DNA of 64,000 nucleotides from Polyangiaceae bacterium (GTDB lineage Bacteria; Myxococcota_A; Polyangia; Polyangiales; Polyangiaceae): NCBI GenBank assembly GCA_016712345.1, contig JADJRH010000011.1:2108001-2172000 (forward strand). The letters are read 5' to 3'. The stretch's first letter is position 1, and every line of letters starts with the position of its first letter. A program made the position numbers and the translations under genes. Shown piece after piece: positions 18,386 to 27,514 of the stretch. Below the pieces are notes generated by a model, which was not told the DNA's origin, did not search any database, and worked only from the letters and a program-made list of their open reading frames with translations.

Positions 18386-18838
18386 ATGAACCTCCGCAAC
18401 TCTCTCTTTTTCGGCGCGGCGCTTGTTTTCGGCATTGCCGCTGCCGCCTGCGGTCCCGATTTTTCTGGGACTTACAAGGGTGATGCCACCGAAAATGGCA
18501 TTCTCAAGGTCGCTCACGTCGACGCTCCCGCCGTGGCCACCAACGAGTCGCCTCCACGCAAGGTTCCCAACCAAACGGTGACAGTGTCCAAAAATGGGGA
18601 TGAGTACACCGTAAAGTACAACGAATGTGAGATGAAGGGTAAGTCCACCGGGTCAAACAGCATTTTGGTGGCCAACGAGTGTGAAGTAAAAATTGCAAAT
18701 TGGTCCGGCAAAATGAAGCTTTCGGCCACCCTGAATTTTGATGAACAGGGTGGTACAAGCATGAGCGTGACCGGCACCGAGAAGAAAAACAACGAAACGG
18801 TGGCAAGCTACGATTACAACTTCAAAGGCAAGAAGTAA
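18386..18838 (+). CDS. Small lipoprotein of unknown function
   Basis: ATG 18386 gives 150 aa with a lipoprotein signal peptide (SLFFGAALVFGIAAAAC). The mature protein begins GPDFSGTYKGDATENG and is beta-rich, with a later CEMKGKSTGSNSILVANECEV segment and ending VASYDYNFKGKK. The SGTYKGD opening recalls small lipocalin-like or lipid-handling lipoproteins, but this is only a pattern resemblance. It follows the beta-helix lipoprotein closely and is probably co-transcribed with it. Confidence 0.7.
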   Translation: MNLRNSLFFGAALVFGIAAAACGPDFSGTYKGDATENGILKVAHVDAPAVATNESPPRKVPNQTVTVSKNGDEYTVKYNECEMKGKSTGSNSILVANECEVKIANWSGKMKLSATLNFDEQGGTSMSVTGTEKKNNETVASYDYNFKGKK

Positions 18839-18947
18839 CCCTCAAACGTCGCGCCACGTCGCGTAGGCGTTCGCTGCGGCAAACGACGGTCGGCGCCTCC
18901 CGGCTGAATATGCGTTTGTTGGCCAGGGCGGCCTCGATCACGCGGCT

Positions 18948-19925
18948 ATGTTTCAAACGCGTTCCCATTTTATACCCAACGGCGAAGGGTACACTCTGGC
19001 GCTCTCGCAGGCGTGGGATTCCACCAACTTGTCGCGAGAACGCGCGCCGGTGCTCATCATCCCCGGTTATGGGATGAGTTCTTTCATCTTCAGTTTTCAC
19101 CCTTCCGGACTTTCGCTTGAGCAGTTTTTGGCCCAGCGCGGGTTTGAAGTGTGGCGTGCCGACTTTCGTGGCCAGGGTGAGAGCACGCGGCAGGATGGGT
19201 CCACCGAATATGGCCTTGAGCACCTTGCGCGTGCGGATGTCGGGTCGGTTGTCGCCGCCGTGCTCGAACGCACGCGCACCGGGATCGACCGGGTAGACAT
19301 CGTTGGATGTTCATTGGGAGGGACGGTCGCGCTCCTCTACCGCGCCCTCATCCGCGATCATCACGTTGGGAAGATGGTTGCCATGGGTACACCTGTCCGA
19401 TGGGTGAAAGTTCATCCACTTGTGCGGGCGGCCTTTTTTTCGCCGTGGCTTATTGGCAATCTACCCATGAAAGGTACGCGAACCATTGCCCGAGCGCTCT
19501 TGCCTCAGGCGGCGCGCCTCACCCCCGGTCTGCTTCGAATTTATCTAAACCCCGATATTGTCGACATGAGCGCCGCGCGCGAAATGGCGCAGACTGTGGA
19601 AGATCCAAATCGGCATGTGAATCGGCAGATCGCCCAGTGGATCAAAGACAAAGACCTTGTAACGGCCGGTGTAAACCTATCCACGTCGCTCGCACAACAG
19701 AACGAGCCGCTGCTCGTTGTCATTGCCAACGGGGATGGAATTGTGCCGCGAGAAACAGCCCAATTTGTTCTCCAGTCGTCGGGGTCAAGTATCAAACGGC
19801 TGCTCAACGTTGGAACTCCAACGCTCCAAATGGCGCACGCCGACATGTTTGTGTCGAGCCACGCGCACGATCGCGTTTTTCTACCCATGGCAGAGTGGCT
19901 CACCGATCCCACGGTAAAATGGTGA
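18948..19925 (+). CDS. Alpha/beta-hydrolase
   Basis: This 325-aa cytoplasmic hydrolase has the oxyanion-hole region VLIIPGYGMSSFIF, the strand motif WRADFRGQGES and the nucleophile elbow GCSLGG (Ser at about residue 122). The acid Asp is in IANGDGIVP and the catalytic His in MAHADMF near the C-terminus, so the triad is complete. The length and the PHB-synthase/lipase-like elbow fit an esterase or lipase acting on a lipid ester; the substrate is unknown. The start at 18948 is the only Met before the fold. SelO follows 43 bp downstream. Confidence 0.8.
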   Translation: MFQTRSHFIPNGEGYTLALSQAWDSTNLSRERAPVLIIPGYGMSSFIFSFHPSGLSLEQFLAQRGFEVWRADFRGQGESTRQDGSTEYGLEHLARADVGSVVAAVLERTRTGIDRVDIVGCSLGGTVALLYRALIRDHHVGKMVAMGTPVRWVKVHPLVRAAFFSPWLIGNLPMKGTRTIARALLPQAARLTPGLLRIYLNPDIVDMSAAREMAQTVEDPNRHVNRQIAQWIKDKDLVTAGVNLSTSLAQQNEPLLVVIANGDGIVPRETAQFVLQSSGSSIKRLLNVGTPTLQMAHADMFVSSHAHDRVFLPMAEWLTDPTVKW

Positions 19926-19968
19926 GCGGGCCTTTCGTTTCGGCGTGGGCTACCCTATAAGACAACCC

Positions 19969-21435
19969 ATGCCTTTTGTTTTCGACACGACGTATGCGCG
20001 GCTGCCAGAGCGTTTTTTCGCGCGCGTCCAACCGACACGTGTCGCTCGGCCTGAAGTTCTCGCGGTAAACGCCGCGCTCGCCGATCTTCTGCATCTGACA
20101 GTTGATGAGCTGACCTCGCCCGAGGGCGCGGAGATATTGGCCGGCAATCGCCTTCCGCCCGGGGCCGATTCAATTGCGCTCGCGTACGCGGGCCATCAAT
20201 TTGGCGGGTTTGTGCCGCAGCTCGGTGACGGTCGCGCCATTCTTCTCGGGGAGATCGTTGGGCGAAATGGGCGCAGGGTAGATGTTCAACTCAAAGGCCC
20301 GGGTAGAACTCCGTTTTCAAGGGGTGGCGACGGTCGAGCCGCTCTTGGGCCGGTGCTTCGCGAGTACCTTGTGAGTGAAGCCATGGCGGCGCTTGGTGTA
20401 CCCACAACTCGGTCGCTTGCAGCCGTTGCCACGGGTGAACGCGTTTACCGAGAAACGCCGCTTCCCGGCGCGGTTCTTACCCGGGTCGCATCAAGTCATA
20501 TCCGTGTCGGTACATTCCAATTTTTCGCCGCGCGCCGCGACGTTGAGGCGGTTCAAACGCTGACAACCTATGCGCTCGACAGGCATTATCCCAATGCCCC
20601 ACGCGACAAAGGTCCGGCGCTTACCCTTCTCAACTGCGTGATCGGAGCGCAGGCAAAGCTGGTTGCACATTGGCTCTCCATTGGATTTGTCCACGGCGTC
20701 ATGAACACCGACAACACGAGCATTGCCGGTGAAACAATTGACTACGGACCTTGCGCGTTTTTAGACACCTACGATTCAAAGCGGGTTTTCAGCTCCATAG
20801 ACCACGGGGGTAGATACGCTTTTTCAAATCAACCGCGCATTGCCATGTGGAACCTTGCTCGCTTGGCTGAAACTCTCTTGCCAATAATGCACGACGATGA
20901 AACCAAGGCGGTAGAAATGGCTACCGAGTTGCTTGAAACCTACCCATCTCGTTTTGAGGCTGAGTACGCAACGATCATGCGAAAAAAGCTTGGTTTCACC
21001 CAAGATCGTGAAGGAGATCTGGCCATCGCCAAAGGTTTTCTTGAATTGCTCGAAGAGAGCCGGGTGGACTTTACCACCGCGTTTCGGCGCCTCGCCGACG
21101 TCGCCGACGGTGCGGCTCCCTCGCATCTGGGTGACCTTTTTCGGGCACCTGACAGCTTTCTGAATTGGGCCGCCAAGTGGCGCTCGCGCCTTGCCGACGA
21201 GCCTGTTTCGTCCGCTGAACGTGCGGCGACAATGCGCCGGGTGAGCCCCGCATTTATACCGCGCAACCACCGGGTAGAGGAGATGATCGCGGCGGCCGTA
21301 GAAGGTGATCTCAAGCCGTTTGAGCGATTGTGCAACGTGCTCGGCAAACCTTACGAAGATCAGCCCGACGCAATTGATCTAACGCTGCCGCCGGGTGACG
21401 AACAATGGCGGTATGTAACGTTCTGCGGTACATGA
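19969..21435 (+). CDS. selO: Protein adenylyltransferase SelO (YdiU/UPF0061 family)
   Basis: SelO is a pseudokinase-fold enzyme that transfers AMP from ATP to Ser/Thr/Tyr of target proteins and is linked to redox homeostasis. The 488-aa product matches the usual length (E. coli 478). Family landmarks are YAGHQFGGFVPQLGDGRAILLGE, QLKGPGRTPFSRGGDGRAALGPVLREYLVSEAM, HIRVGTFQFFAARRD, VHGVMNTDNTSIAGETIDYGPCAFLD, and the C-terminus FIPRNHRVEEMI. The start at ATG 19969 (PFVFDTTYARLPERFF) agrees with family N-termini better than the GTG at 19945. A C-terminal Cys (YVTFCGT) is present, while many selO genes in other bacteria end in a selenocysteine or Cys motif. Confidence 0.95.
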   Translation: MPFVFDTTYARLPERFFARVQPTRVARPEVLAVNAALADLLHLTVDELTSPEGAEILAGNRLPPGADSIALAYAGHQFGGFVPQLGDGRAILLGEIVGRNGRRVDVQLKGPGRTPFSRGGDGRAALGPVLREYLVSEAMAALGVPTTRSLAAVATGERVYRETPLPGAVLTRVASSHIRVGTFQFFAARRDVEAVQTLTTYALDRHYPNAPRDKGPALTLLNCVIGAQAKLVAHWLSIGFVHGVMNTDNTSIAGETIDYGPCAFLDTYDSKRVFSSIDHGGRYAFSNQPRIAMWNLARLAETLLPIMHDDETKAVEMATELLETYPSRFEAEYATIMRKKLGFTQDREGDLAIAKGFLELLEESRVDFTTAFRRLADVADGAAPSHLGDLFRAPDSFLNWAAKWRSRLADEPVSSAERAATMRRVSPAFIPRNHRVEEMIAAAVEGDLKPFERLCNVLGKPYEDQPDAIDLTLPPGDEQWRYVTFCGT

Positions 21436-21473
21436 GTACACTTGCAGATCGGGGGTGCGCCGACGGTTGAGGC

Positions 21474-24326
21474 TTATCCTTTTTTTGCAATCTTTAAAAT
21501 TCCACTTGGGCTCACCGCCCAAATCACACCGCCCGCGGTGGCCAAGCCGGTGATCGACGCGTTGTTGCCCAACGTGTGGTTTACAGGATGAAAGTCTTTC
21601 CCATCCCAATGAAAAAGGGTTCCGCCGTCGCCGCCTACCCACACATCGTCGGCACTGATAGCCAATACAGAGCGCAACCACTCCCCCGAAGTAAGTGTTG
21701 AGTGACCGGCCGCGCCGTCTTTTATGTGGAGGACCGTTCCACCCGCTCCCACGGCCCACGCCTCAGTTGGGCTCACCGCGCCCACGGCAAGCAGCGTGGC
21801 CTGCGCTCGAAATTCAGAGGTTTGCTCGGTTCCAAGTTTGCCGCGCGCATGAAAGACAATACCCTGACCGGAAGGCCCGTCGCTCTGTCCCCCTACAAAA
21901 AAGGCGCCGCCGTCGCTCGTCACAGCCACGTCGCACCAGGCAACCGAGGGTAGACCCATCACGGGCTGAAAGGGTGTACCCTTGGCGGGACGGACCATGG
22001 CGTGCGCTCCAAATTCTGCCCAAGCGGTGAGCCCCGATCTCAGGCGATCTTGCCCGTCGAGATGGTAAGGTGAACCGGGGGCGAGGTCCGGCGCTTGACC
22101 CAAGATCCAAGTTGCTCCGCCCGGAAGGCCGGCGACTGCCACCAAATCATGATGGTAGAGCTGCTCACCGAGGATGGTAGATTTGGTGCCATCTGTTGAG
22201 CGAACAACGTCGCGCATGTCAAAGGCCAATCGCTCCGACTCGTCGAGCACAAGTCCTTGACCTTTGGACTCCACAAGCGATGTGCGGCCTTGCAACTTTT
22301 GCCCGACCTGGCGGACCACCGCAGCGCGCCCCATTGAGTCCACCTCAACGGTGTTTTGCAACGTTCCAAACCACAAAGTTCCGTCGCTGCCCGCCGAGAC
22401 GTGCATTGCTGAACGAAGCACTGTTGTGCGGTCGATTTGAAAAGTGACTGGGGTTACCACATGGGTAGAATCGACGCTCCCGGGAACCAGACGCGCTGCA
22501 TTGGCGGCGGGGATTTTTGCGGATGGGGACGGTAACTTGACTGGGAGAGAACCCGGCCCAACTCCATGCCAAAGCCCGTCGGCGTCACCTACCCATACGT
22601 CCGCCGGTCGTATGGTAAACGCGACGGTGGCGGGCGGAGCGCTGTGATGGGTGCTCCATTCTGTTCCATCCCAGTGGGTGCGGCCGGCCCAAACATCGTT
22701 GGAAGCGCGGACAAACAGGGTTGTTGCCGGCACTGGAATGGGCGTTTCACTCCATCGCGACGCGACGCTGTGGAGAAGGGTATACTTGTCCTTTACAATT
22801 GCCCACGCATGGCTCTCGCCTGCGCCCGCTATGTCGCGAACCGGCAAGGGCGGGGCGGGTGATACAGGTTCAATTCTTTGGCCGTCGTTGGAGAGCCTAT
22901 GGACGGCCCCGGCTTGATCGATGAGCCACAGCGCCTTACCGACCGTGACCGCTTTGAAAATGGGGTTTGGCGTGCTGATAAAACGCGTTTTTGATGTTGT
23001 GTACACCGCACAAATGGGCGACTCCAACCCAAAACAAAACGTATTTGCGACGTCGGTCGGCGAGGCCGCGATGGGTGTGGAAAGCCAGTGCGATGCAAAC
23101 ATCGAAAAGAGATCGCGCCGCTCGCGAACCTTACCATTTACAAGTTCAAGAATTTGACCGGCTCCCCCGAACATACCCATGATGGAGTCAATGCTCTGGG
23201 TGCGCTGAAAGCTGATGCGCCGCGCGAGGATCCACGGATCTCCTGTGGGCCCCCTGACAAGACCGTCAATGAAAAACGGCGATTTCGCGGCTTGGGATCC
23301 AACCTCAAACACTTCAGACTTGGACGCTTTTTCAGGAACGCCGAAACGGGAGATTTTTGACCCTTCCACTCGGACAACGTCGTATTTGTCGTCGTCGGTC
23401 CAGTCATATTCGCTGCGGTCTTTTCGCTTGGAAACCAGCGCCAAAATGGCATTTGGACCGTCGGGGAGAATGGACACCACACTTTCGCGAAGTACCCGTG
23501 TGAAGGTCAGGTTAAACTTTGGTTCAAGGTCTGGAACGGGCACATGAGGCCCTTTTATGGGAAAGCGTACGTTTCCTCCGATCACCACGTCGGGCCCATC
23601 GATCGTCAGGGGCGCCGGCTCGGTCTCGGTGCACCCCGCTGTATAGGGTGGGCAGGTCACATGCAATGCGGGCGAAGCGTGCGAAAAAACGATCTTCCCA
23701 TCGAGCGAAATTCCAAACACACCCCGTTGGCTCGCCACAAGGATAAGGTTGTCAGGGCCAATCACAACGGGGCCCAGCGGTTCTGCCGTGACGGCAATCT
23801 GCCATTGAACCTTACCATCACCGCGCAGGAGACCTACCACGCCGCGCGACGTTGTAACGGCCACCGCGTCACCCGATACCGGGGTCATGTCGCGGATTGC
23901 GCCTCGAAATCCGGCCCAAAACAGGCGTTTTCCGGCTTTGTCAACTCCTGCAACGGTGCCGTCGCCCATTCCAACGAGGAGGACTCCACTGTCAAGGTAA
24001 CGGAGGGCGGTGGGGCTGATACCGAAAAGCGATCGATCCCCCGAAGGCGGATGTAGTTGTGAAGGCGGAACGGTGATCACTTCACCCGTGGCGAGTTCAA
24101 CATCCACCTGCGAACCTTGCCGCCTTGCAAGCTCGCCGTTTGGACCTCGATTTCGCTCACGTTTCGCCGGCGATGTTGCGGCGGACACCGGTGTTGTCGG
24201 CGCCGCGGTTGCCGACGTGGGTATCCCTCGGGCGGGCGGCGTCTCAACCGGCGGAGCAGGTGTACACGCGGCCACGACAGAGAGGAGCGCCGGCAAGCTT
24301 GACCGGCTGCGAATGTGAATTTTCAC
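21474..24326 (-). CDS. Large beta-propeller lipoprotein
   Basis: The start is GTG 24326, with AAAGGAG upstream and GTGA overlap with the previous stop, giving 950 aa. The longer frame to 24407 is out of line with the lipoprotein signal (ALLSVVAACT). After an Ala/Pro/Thr linker, residues ~75-300 form PQQ-like blades (LVGMGDGTVAGVDKAGKRLFWAGFRG, VQWQIAVTAEPLGPVVIGPDNLILV). The C-terminal ~250 residues carry repeats of the type DVWVGGDGGTLFHWDGK and EAWAVGAGGTVLHIKDG. This is probably a surface-located binding platform. It is the last gene of a three-gene operon starting with a pentaheme cytochrome. Confidence 0.75.
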   Translation of the reverse strand: MKIHIRSRSSLPALLSVVAACTPAPPVETPPARGIPTSATAAPTTPVSAATSPAKRERNRGPNGELARRQGSQVDVELATGEVITVPPSQLHPPSGDRSLFGISPTALRYLDSGVLLVGMGDGTVAGVDKAGKRLFWAGFRGAIRDMTPVSGDAVAVTTSRGVVGLLRGDGKVQWQIAVTAEPLGPVVIGPDNLILVASQRGVFGISLDGKIVFSHASPALHVTCPPYTAGCTETEPAPLTIDGPDVVIGGNVRFPIKGPHVPVPDLEPKFNLTFTRVLRESVVSILPDGPNAILALVSKRKDRSEYDWTDDDKYDVVRVEGSKISRFGVPEKASKSEVFEVGSQAAKSPFFIDGLVRGPTGDPWILARRISFQRTQSIDSIMGMFGGAGQILELVNGKVRERRDLFSMFASHWLSTPIAASPTDVANTFCFGLESPICAVYTTSKTRFISTPNPIFKAVTVGKALWLIDQAGAVHRLSNDGQRIEPVSPAPPLPVRDIAGAGESHAWAIVKDKYTLLHSVASRWSETPIPVPATTLFVRASNDVWAGRTHWDGTEWSTHHSAPPATVAFTIRPADVWVGDADGLWHGVGPGSLPVKLPSPSAKIPAANAARLVPGSVDSTHVVTPVTFQIDRTTVLRSAMHVSAGSDGTLWFGTLQNTVEVDSMGRAAVVRQVGQKLQGRTSLVESKGQGLVLDESERLAFDMRDVVRSTDGTKSTILGEQLYHHDLVAVAGLPGGATWILGQAPDLAPGSPYHLDGQDRLRSGLTAWAEFGAHAMVRPAKGTPFQPVMGLPSVAWCDVAVTSDGGAFFVGGQSDGPSGQGIVFHARGKLGTEQTSEFRAQATLLAVGAVSPTEAWAVGAGGTVLHIKDGAAGHSTLTSGEWLRSVLAISADDVWVGGDGGTLFHWDGKDFHPVNHTLGNNASITGLATAGGVIWAVSPSGILKIAKKG

Positions 24327-25549
24327 GGCGTCGCTCCTTTCAACGGTGTGGCCTTTGCGACAAGTCCAATGGGAGAGCCGTCGTCCGACAACGCCGGTGC
24401 CAACCAAATCTCACCTTTTCCAACCCACATATCACCAACGGCAAACGGGGCCGATCCGCGGCGAAGAATCTTTCCATCCCATTGATAAAGGGTAGAACCT
24501 TCTCCCCCGAACCACACATTGTCGGGACTGTCAGCGCCCACCTGCCGAACGGCAAAAGCAGCCGGCACGGCCACAAGCGCGAGGGTTTTGCCATCCCAAT
24601 GAAGAAGATCGTTGGCTGGGCCTTCCTCCTGACCATTCCACCGAATGGCTATCCACACGTCGTCGGCGCCGGCGGTAAACATGTCCGCTACCGCCATGTG
24701 TTTGTCGAGCGGAGCGAGGGGTGCCCATGCGACCCCGTTAAAGCGGTAGAACCACGGCCGCCCGTCACCCCCTTTTCGAACCATGTAGCCGTTGTCGGTG
24801 CCGCGCATGGATATCCCCTGAATGAGCAGCGGCCGATCTTCACCGTGCTCATCGGAGGACGGATCTTCCACGGGAAGTCGTACTTCAGGACCACCCGATG
24901 CTCGGAGCGAACCGGATCGGCCCTGCCAACTCAACTCCCATACATGATCACCCGTTGTGGATGTCAGACCCATCCAATAGCCGCCGTTATCGTCGTCACA
25001 GTTCCATATTCCGCTGGGCAACAGCGCCGCTCGAAAACTTGTGTACACACCGCGCGACCACGGCCGAAATCCGAGCACAACAACTGCATCCTGTGAAACC
25101 ATCACATTGCCGAACACGGAAAACGCGCAAGCGTGTCCATACGCTTTTACCTTGCTGCCGTCGTACTGGAAAACCTCGCCGCCGACGGTTACACCAATGC
25201 GGTCTGTCATTTCTTCCTGGGTCAATATCCACAGGTCATTGGGGCCGCGGCCGTCGAGTGCCGTTACGCCGCGTTTTACACCGGGGAGGGTGACCTTTAC
25301 AAAGCTCCGCGTCAGCGGTGCAATTGGTTCCGCCAGGGGAGCAATGGGTGAAAAGGTCAGGTCATTGGGTGGGGAGAGCGTTGCCGCCGGCGGGGAGGAA
25401 GAAACCGCCGACGCGGTTGCCTGTGCGTGGGCAACAGGTCTTGCCGTTGGTGCCGGCGGGCCGGCAGGGGGCGGCGAAGGGGTGACCGACGGAGCACAGC
25501 CGGTGAGAAGACCAATAAAAAGGCCGGTTAAAATGAGGGACTTTTTCAT
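24323..25549 (-). CDS. Beta-propeller lipoprotein
   Basis: A 408-aa lipoprotein with signal peptide ILTGLFIGLLTGC and a ~60-residue Pro/Ala/Ser spacer. The mature domain has repeats shared with its larger neighbour (ALDGRGPNDLWILTQEEM, ADDVWIAIRWNGQ...LLHWDGKTLALV, DNVWFGGEGSTLYQWDGKIL), each probably one propeller blade. Start and stop overlap the flanking genes by ATGA and GTGA, so the three proteins are made together. The two propeller lipoproteins look paralogous at the C-terminal repeats. No catalytic residues are recognised. Confidence 0.75.
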   Translation of the reverse strand: MKKSLILTGLFIGLLTGCAPSVTPSPPPAGPPAPTARPVAHAQATASAVSSSPPAATLSPPNDLTFSPIAPLAEPIAPLTRSFVKVTLPGVKRGVTALDGRGPNDLWILTQEEMTDRIGVTVGGEVFQYDGSKVKAYGHACAFSVFGNVMVSQDAVVVLGFRPWSRGVYTSFRAALLPSGIWNCDDDNGGYWMGLTSTTGDHVWELSWQGRSGSLRASGGPEVRLPVEDPSSDEHGEDRPLLIQGISMRGTDNGYMVRKGGDGRPWFYRFNGVAWAPLAPLDKHMAVADMFTAGADDVWIAIRWNGQEEGPANDLLHWDGKTLALVAVPAAFAVRQVGADSPDNVWFGGEGSTLYQWDGKILRRGSAPFAVGDMWVGKGEIWLAPALSDDGSPIGLVAKATPLKGATP

Positions 25550-26721
25550 TCTGACACCAGTCCTTCTGTCACGATGCTCTCCTGATTGGGTATTGTTACG
25601 CCCAGTTGGTTTGCGAGTTCAGGCGGCAGACGTTGCCAAACGATCTGCCAAGCGGCGCGTTTGGTGCCCGCCGGTAAGGTTAGTTGAATGGTACGCCGGT
25701 CTACTATCCGGGTGTCTGACACAACTTCGCGCGCAAGTGTACCACCCGGCCCTTTGTGTACACCGAAAGTTCGGGCGATAACATGGGTGGATACCGAGCC
25801 TATCGGTTGACCTCCCGAGTTGATCGGCCACGCTCTCATTTCGGCTCGGCGAAACACATCCCCGGTTGGAAACGCATGCCCGATGTCGGCGGGTCGCACA
25901 GTCATGCGCAGAACATTTGTTTCAAGGTGCACATCTTCAACAGCCACGGCGCCTTTCAACATTGCCGCGTTCCCTTGAACCTGAAACGTGTGATCGCGGT
26001 GGGAAGAACGACCCGTTTGCACCGTTGGCATGTGGCATGTTTGGCAGGGTTTGTCGGCCGCGGGGGAGCGTAGATGTTCCGCGATGGTGTCCTGCTGCAT
26101 GGGTCCATGTTGAGCTGGATCATCGAGAAATGGGAAGGTGTGGCACGCGGCGCACGCGCTTGGCGTGGAGAGCAGCGGATTGGCCACCACCGCATGACCA
26201 CCTTTTGCCGCCGGCAGGGATCGGGTGCCGACAATGCCCTCAGGGGTTAGATGACAGGTGATGCACCCCACGCCTGCCCTTTGAGCGTCATGGGTAGGTT
26301 CGCGATCGGGGTCACCTTCAGGGGCGTGACACGCCCGGCAGGCTTCTTGCGGTTCAGCGGCGTATGACCTTGAAAAATAGCCATTTTGCCACGACTTTTT
26401 GTGGAGCGAACCTTCCCATTCAGCGGCGACTTCTGCATGGCAAGATGCACATACCGCGTTGCTGACAGATCCGATATCGCTCAGCGTGGATGGGAAAGAT
26501 CGCGGCGCCGGACCCGGCAATAAGAGAACAGAGTTTCCGGTGGAAATGGAGGAAAACACCGGTGGGGCGGGTGAGGGGGTTGGCGGTGCGATCGCCGCTT
26601 CTGTTGAAGCGCAGGAGAAGGAACCGATACAAAACAAACATCCCACCCACCACGTTCCGCGATGGCCGCGGACGCTCCCATTGCGGGCATGCAGTTTCGC
26701 CGCACTTCGCAAATCGCGCAT
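25546..26721 (-). CDS. Pentaheme c-type cytochrome, probably lipid-anchored
   Basis: This 391-aa exported protein has five CxxCH heme-binding motifs: CASCH (91-95), CRACH (128-132), CITCH (153-157), CAACH (190-194) and CQTCH (226-230). The spacing resembles the cytochrome c554/NrfB-like multiheme fold. The N-terminus carries a signal sequence with a lipobox-like GSFSC (Cys37) and a Pro-rich linker. The last ~150 residues, after the heme region, form a beta-rich domain (VHLETNVLRMTVRPADIGHAFPTGD) of the kind seen in multiheme cytochromes with a distal sandwich domain. It should carry electrons in the periplasm or at the outer membrane. It is first in an operon with two propeller lipoproteins. 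Confidence 0.85.
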   Translation of the reverse strand: MRDLRSAAKLHARNGSVRGHRGTWWVGCLFCIGSFSCASTEAAIAPPTPSPAPPVFSSISTGNSVLLLPGPAPRSFPSTLSDIGSVSNAVCASCHAEVAAEWEGSLHKKSWQNGYFSRSYAAEPQEACRACHAPEGDPDREPTHDAQRAGVGCITCHLTPEGIVGTRSLPAAKGGHAVVANPLLSTPSACAACHTFPFLDDPAQHGPMQQDTIAEHLRSPAADKPCQTCHMPTVQTGRSSHRDHTFQVQGNAAMLKGAVAVEDVHLETNVLRMTVRPADIGHAFPTGDVFRRAEMRAWPINSGGQPIGSVSTHVIARTFGVHKGPGGTLAREVVSDTRIVDRRTIQLTLPAGTKRAAWQIVWQRLPPELANQLGVTIPNQESIVTEGLVSE

Positions 26722-26765
26722 GGCTGCTACTGCATATACCGAAACGCCGATGGGTAGGTGCTTTT

Positions 26766-27293
26766 TTATTCAGACGTGGGAGGGGTAACCTTTGGGTCGC
26801 GGGGCGGGCGGGTTCGTCGAGGCAATCGCCTTTCTTGAGGGGCGAAATTTCCGTCGCGCACGCGTTGAACGAGGGTTCTGAAAACGCGGTGCAATCCCTT
26901 TTCGATCTCAGGATTTTCGCCGCAGAGTGTGAGCGCCGCCGCAACCGATTCTAACGTGGAAACATACTCCCGCCGCGGTTCTGCCCGCAGGCGACCGTAG
27001 ATGGAAGGTTGCACGTGTTTCAGGTTCATCCGATTGAGTTTGGAAAGCCACGGATTGCGCCACCACAGCGTTTTGGCTTTTGACCATGTACCGTCGAGAA
27101 CGATGATCCCTTCCAAGGCAGATGGATCGAGCGAGCCGCCCCTGCGGTTTGTCACCTGATCGTCGGGGGCTTCTCGGTCGGGAAAAAGAACAGCCCATCG
27201 CCTGGGGTCCACGTTTTCTTCATCGAGAGCGTGCGCCAGGTTTCGCCAACTGAGCCCGATAACCAACTTGGCATTTGGAAGGCTTGCGGTCAC
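26766..27293 (-). CDS. DTW-domain protein, C-terminal part (gene split or frameshifted)
   Basis: DTW proteins (TapT in E. coli) transfer the 3-amino-3-carboxypropyl group of SAM to uridine in tRNA. This 175-aa frame contains the defining motif DGTWSKAKTLWWRNPWLSKL and the typical C-terminus (RLRAEPRREYVSTLESVAAAL). It begins at GTG 27293, but family members need about 45 more N-terminal residues. Those are present just upstream in another frame, whose stop overlaps this GTG by GTGA. Inserting one G after the ATG at 27294-27292 would fuse the two frames smoothly. It is either a one-base deletion, an assembly error, or a coupled split gene. Confidence 0.8.
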   Translation of the reverse strand: MTASLPNAKLVIGLSWRNLAHALDEENVDPRRWAVLFPDREAPDDQVTNRRGGSLDPSALEGIIVLDGTWSKAKTLWWRNPWLSKLNRMNLKHVQPSIYGRLRAEPRREYVSTLESVAAALTLCGENPEIEKGLHRVFRTLVQRVRDGNFAPQERRLPRRTRPPRDPKVTPPTSE

Positions 27294-27436
27294 ATTTGGG
27301 CGCTTCCCAAAAGAGCGTCTTGCTCCTGTGGGTGCTGTAGAATTAAGACGCGCCTTTTGGTTGGGTAGACAACAATGCGATCACACACGCACGCGGCCGG
27401 CGGGCGTCGGCAGGTGGAACAAGGGGTATCAGTCAC
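27290..27436 (-). CDS. DTW-domain protein, N-terminal part (48 aa, zinc-like Cys motif)
   Basis: A GTG at 27436 opens a 48-aa frame with the DTW-family N-terminal cluster C-x2-C-x6-C-x-C (CSTCRRPPAACVC) followed by RRVLILQHPQEQDALLG. The last part is the conserved LQHPxE SAM-binding region. Translation stops at TGA 27290-27292, which overlaps the GTG start of the C-terminal part. The N-terminal half is therefore intact and well conserved, which argues against an old pseudogene. Upstream of the GTG the frame closes at a TAG. Confidence 0.75.
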   Translation of the reverse strand: MTDTPCSTCRRPPAACVCDRIVVYPTKRRVLILQHPQEQDALLGSAQM

Positions 27437-27514
27437 GTCGGCGGCTCTACCACAGTCGCAGTTGGACTACCAATGTGAAATGCCAAGGTGGAGAGTTTGC
27501 CTACCGGAAGTATT

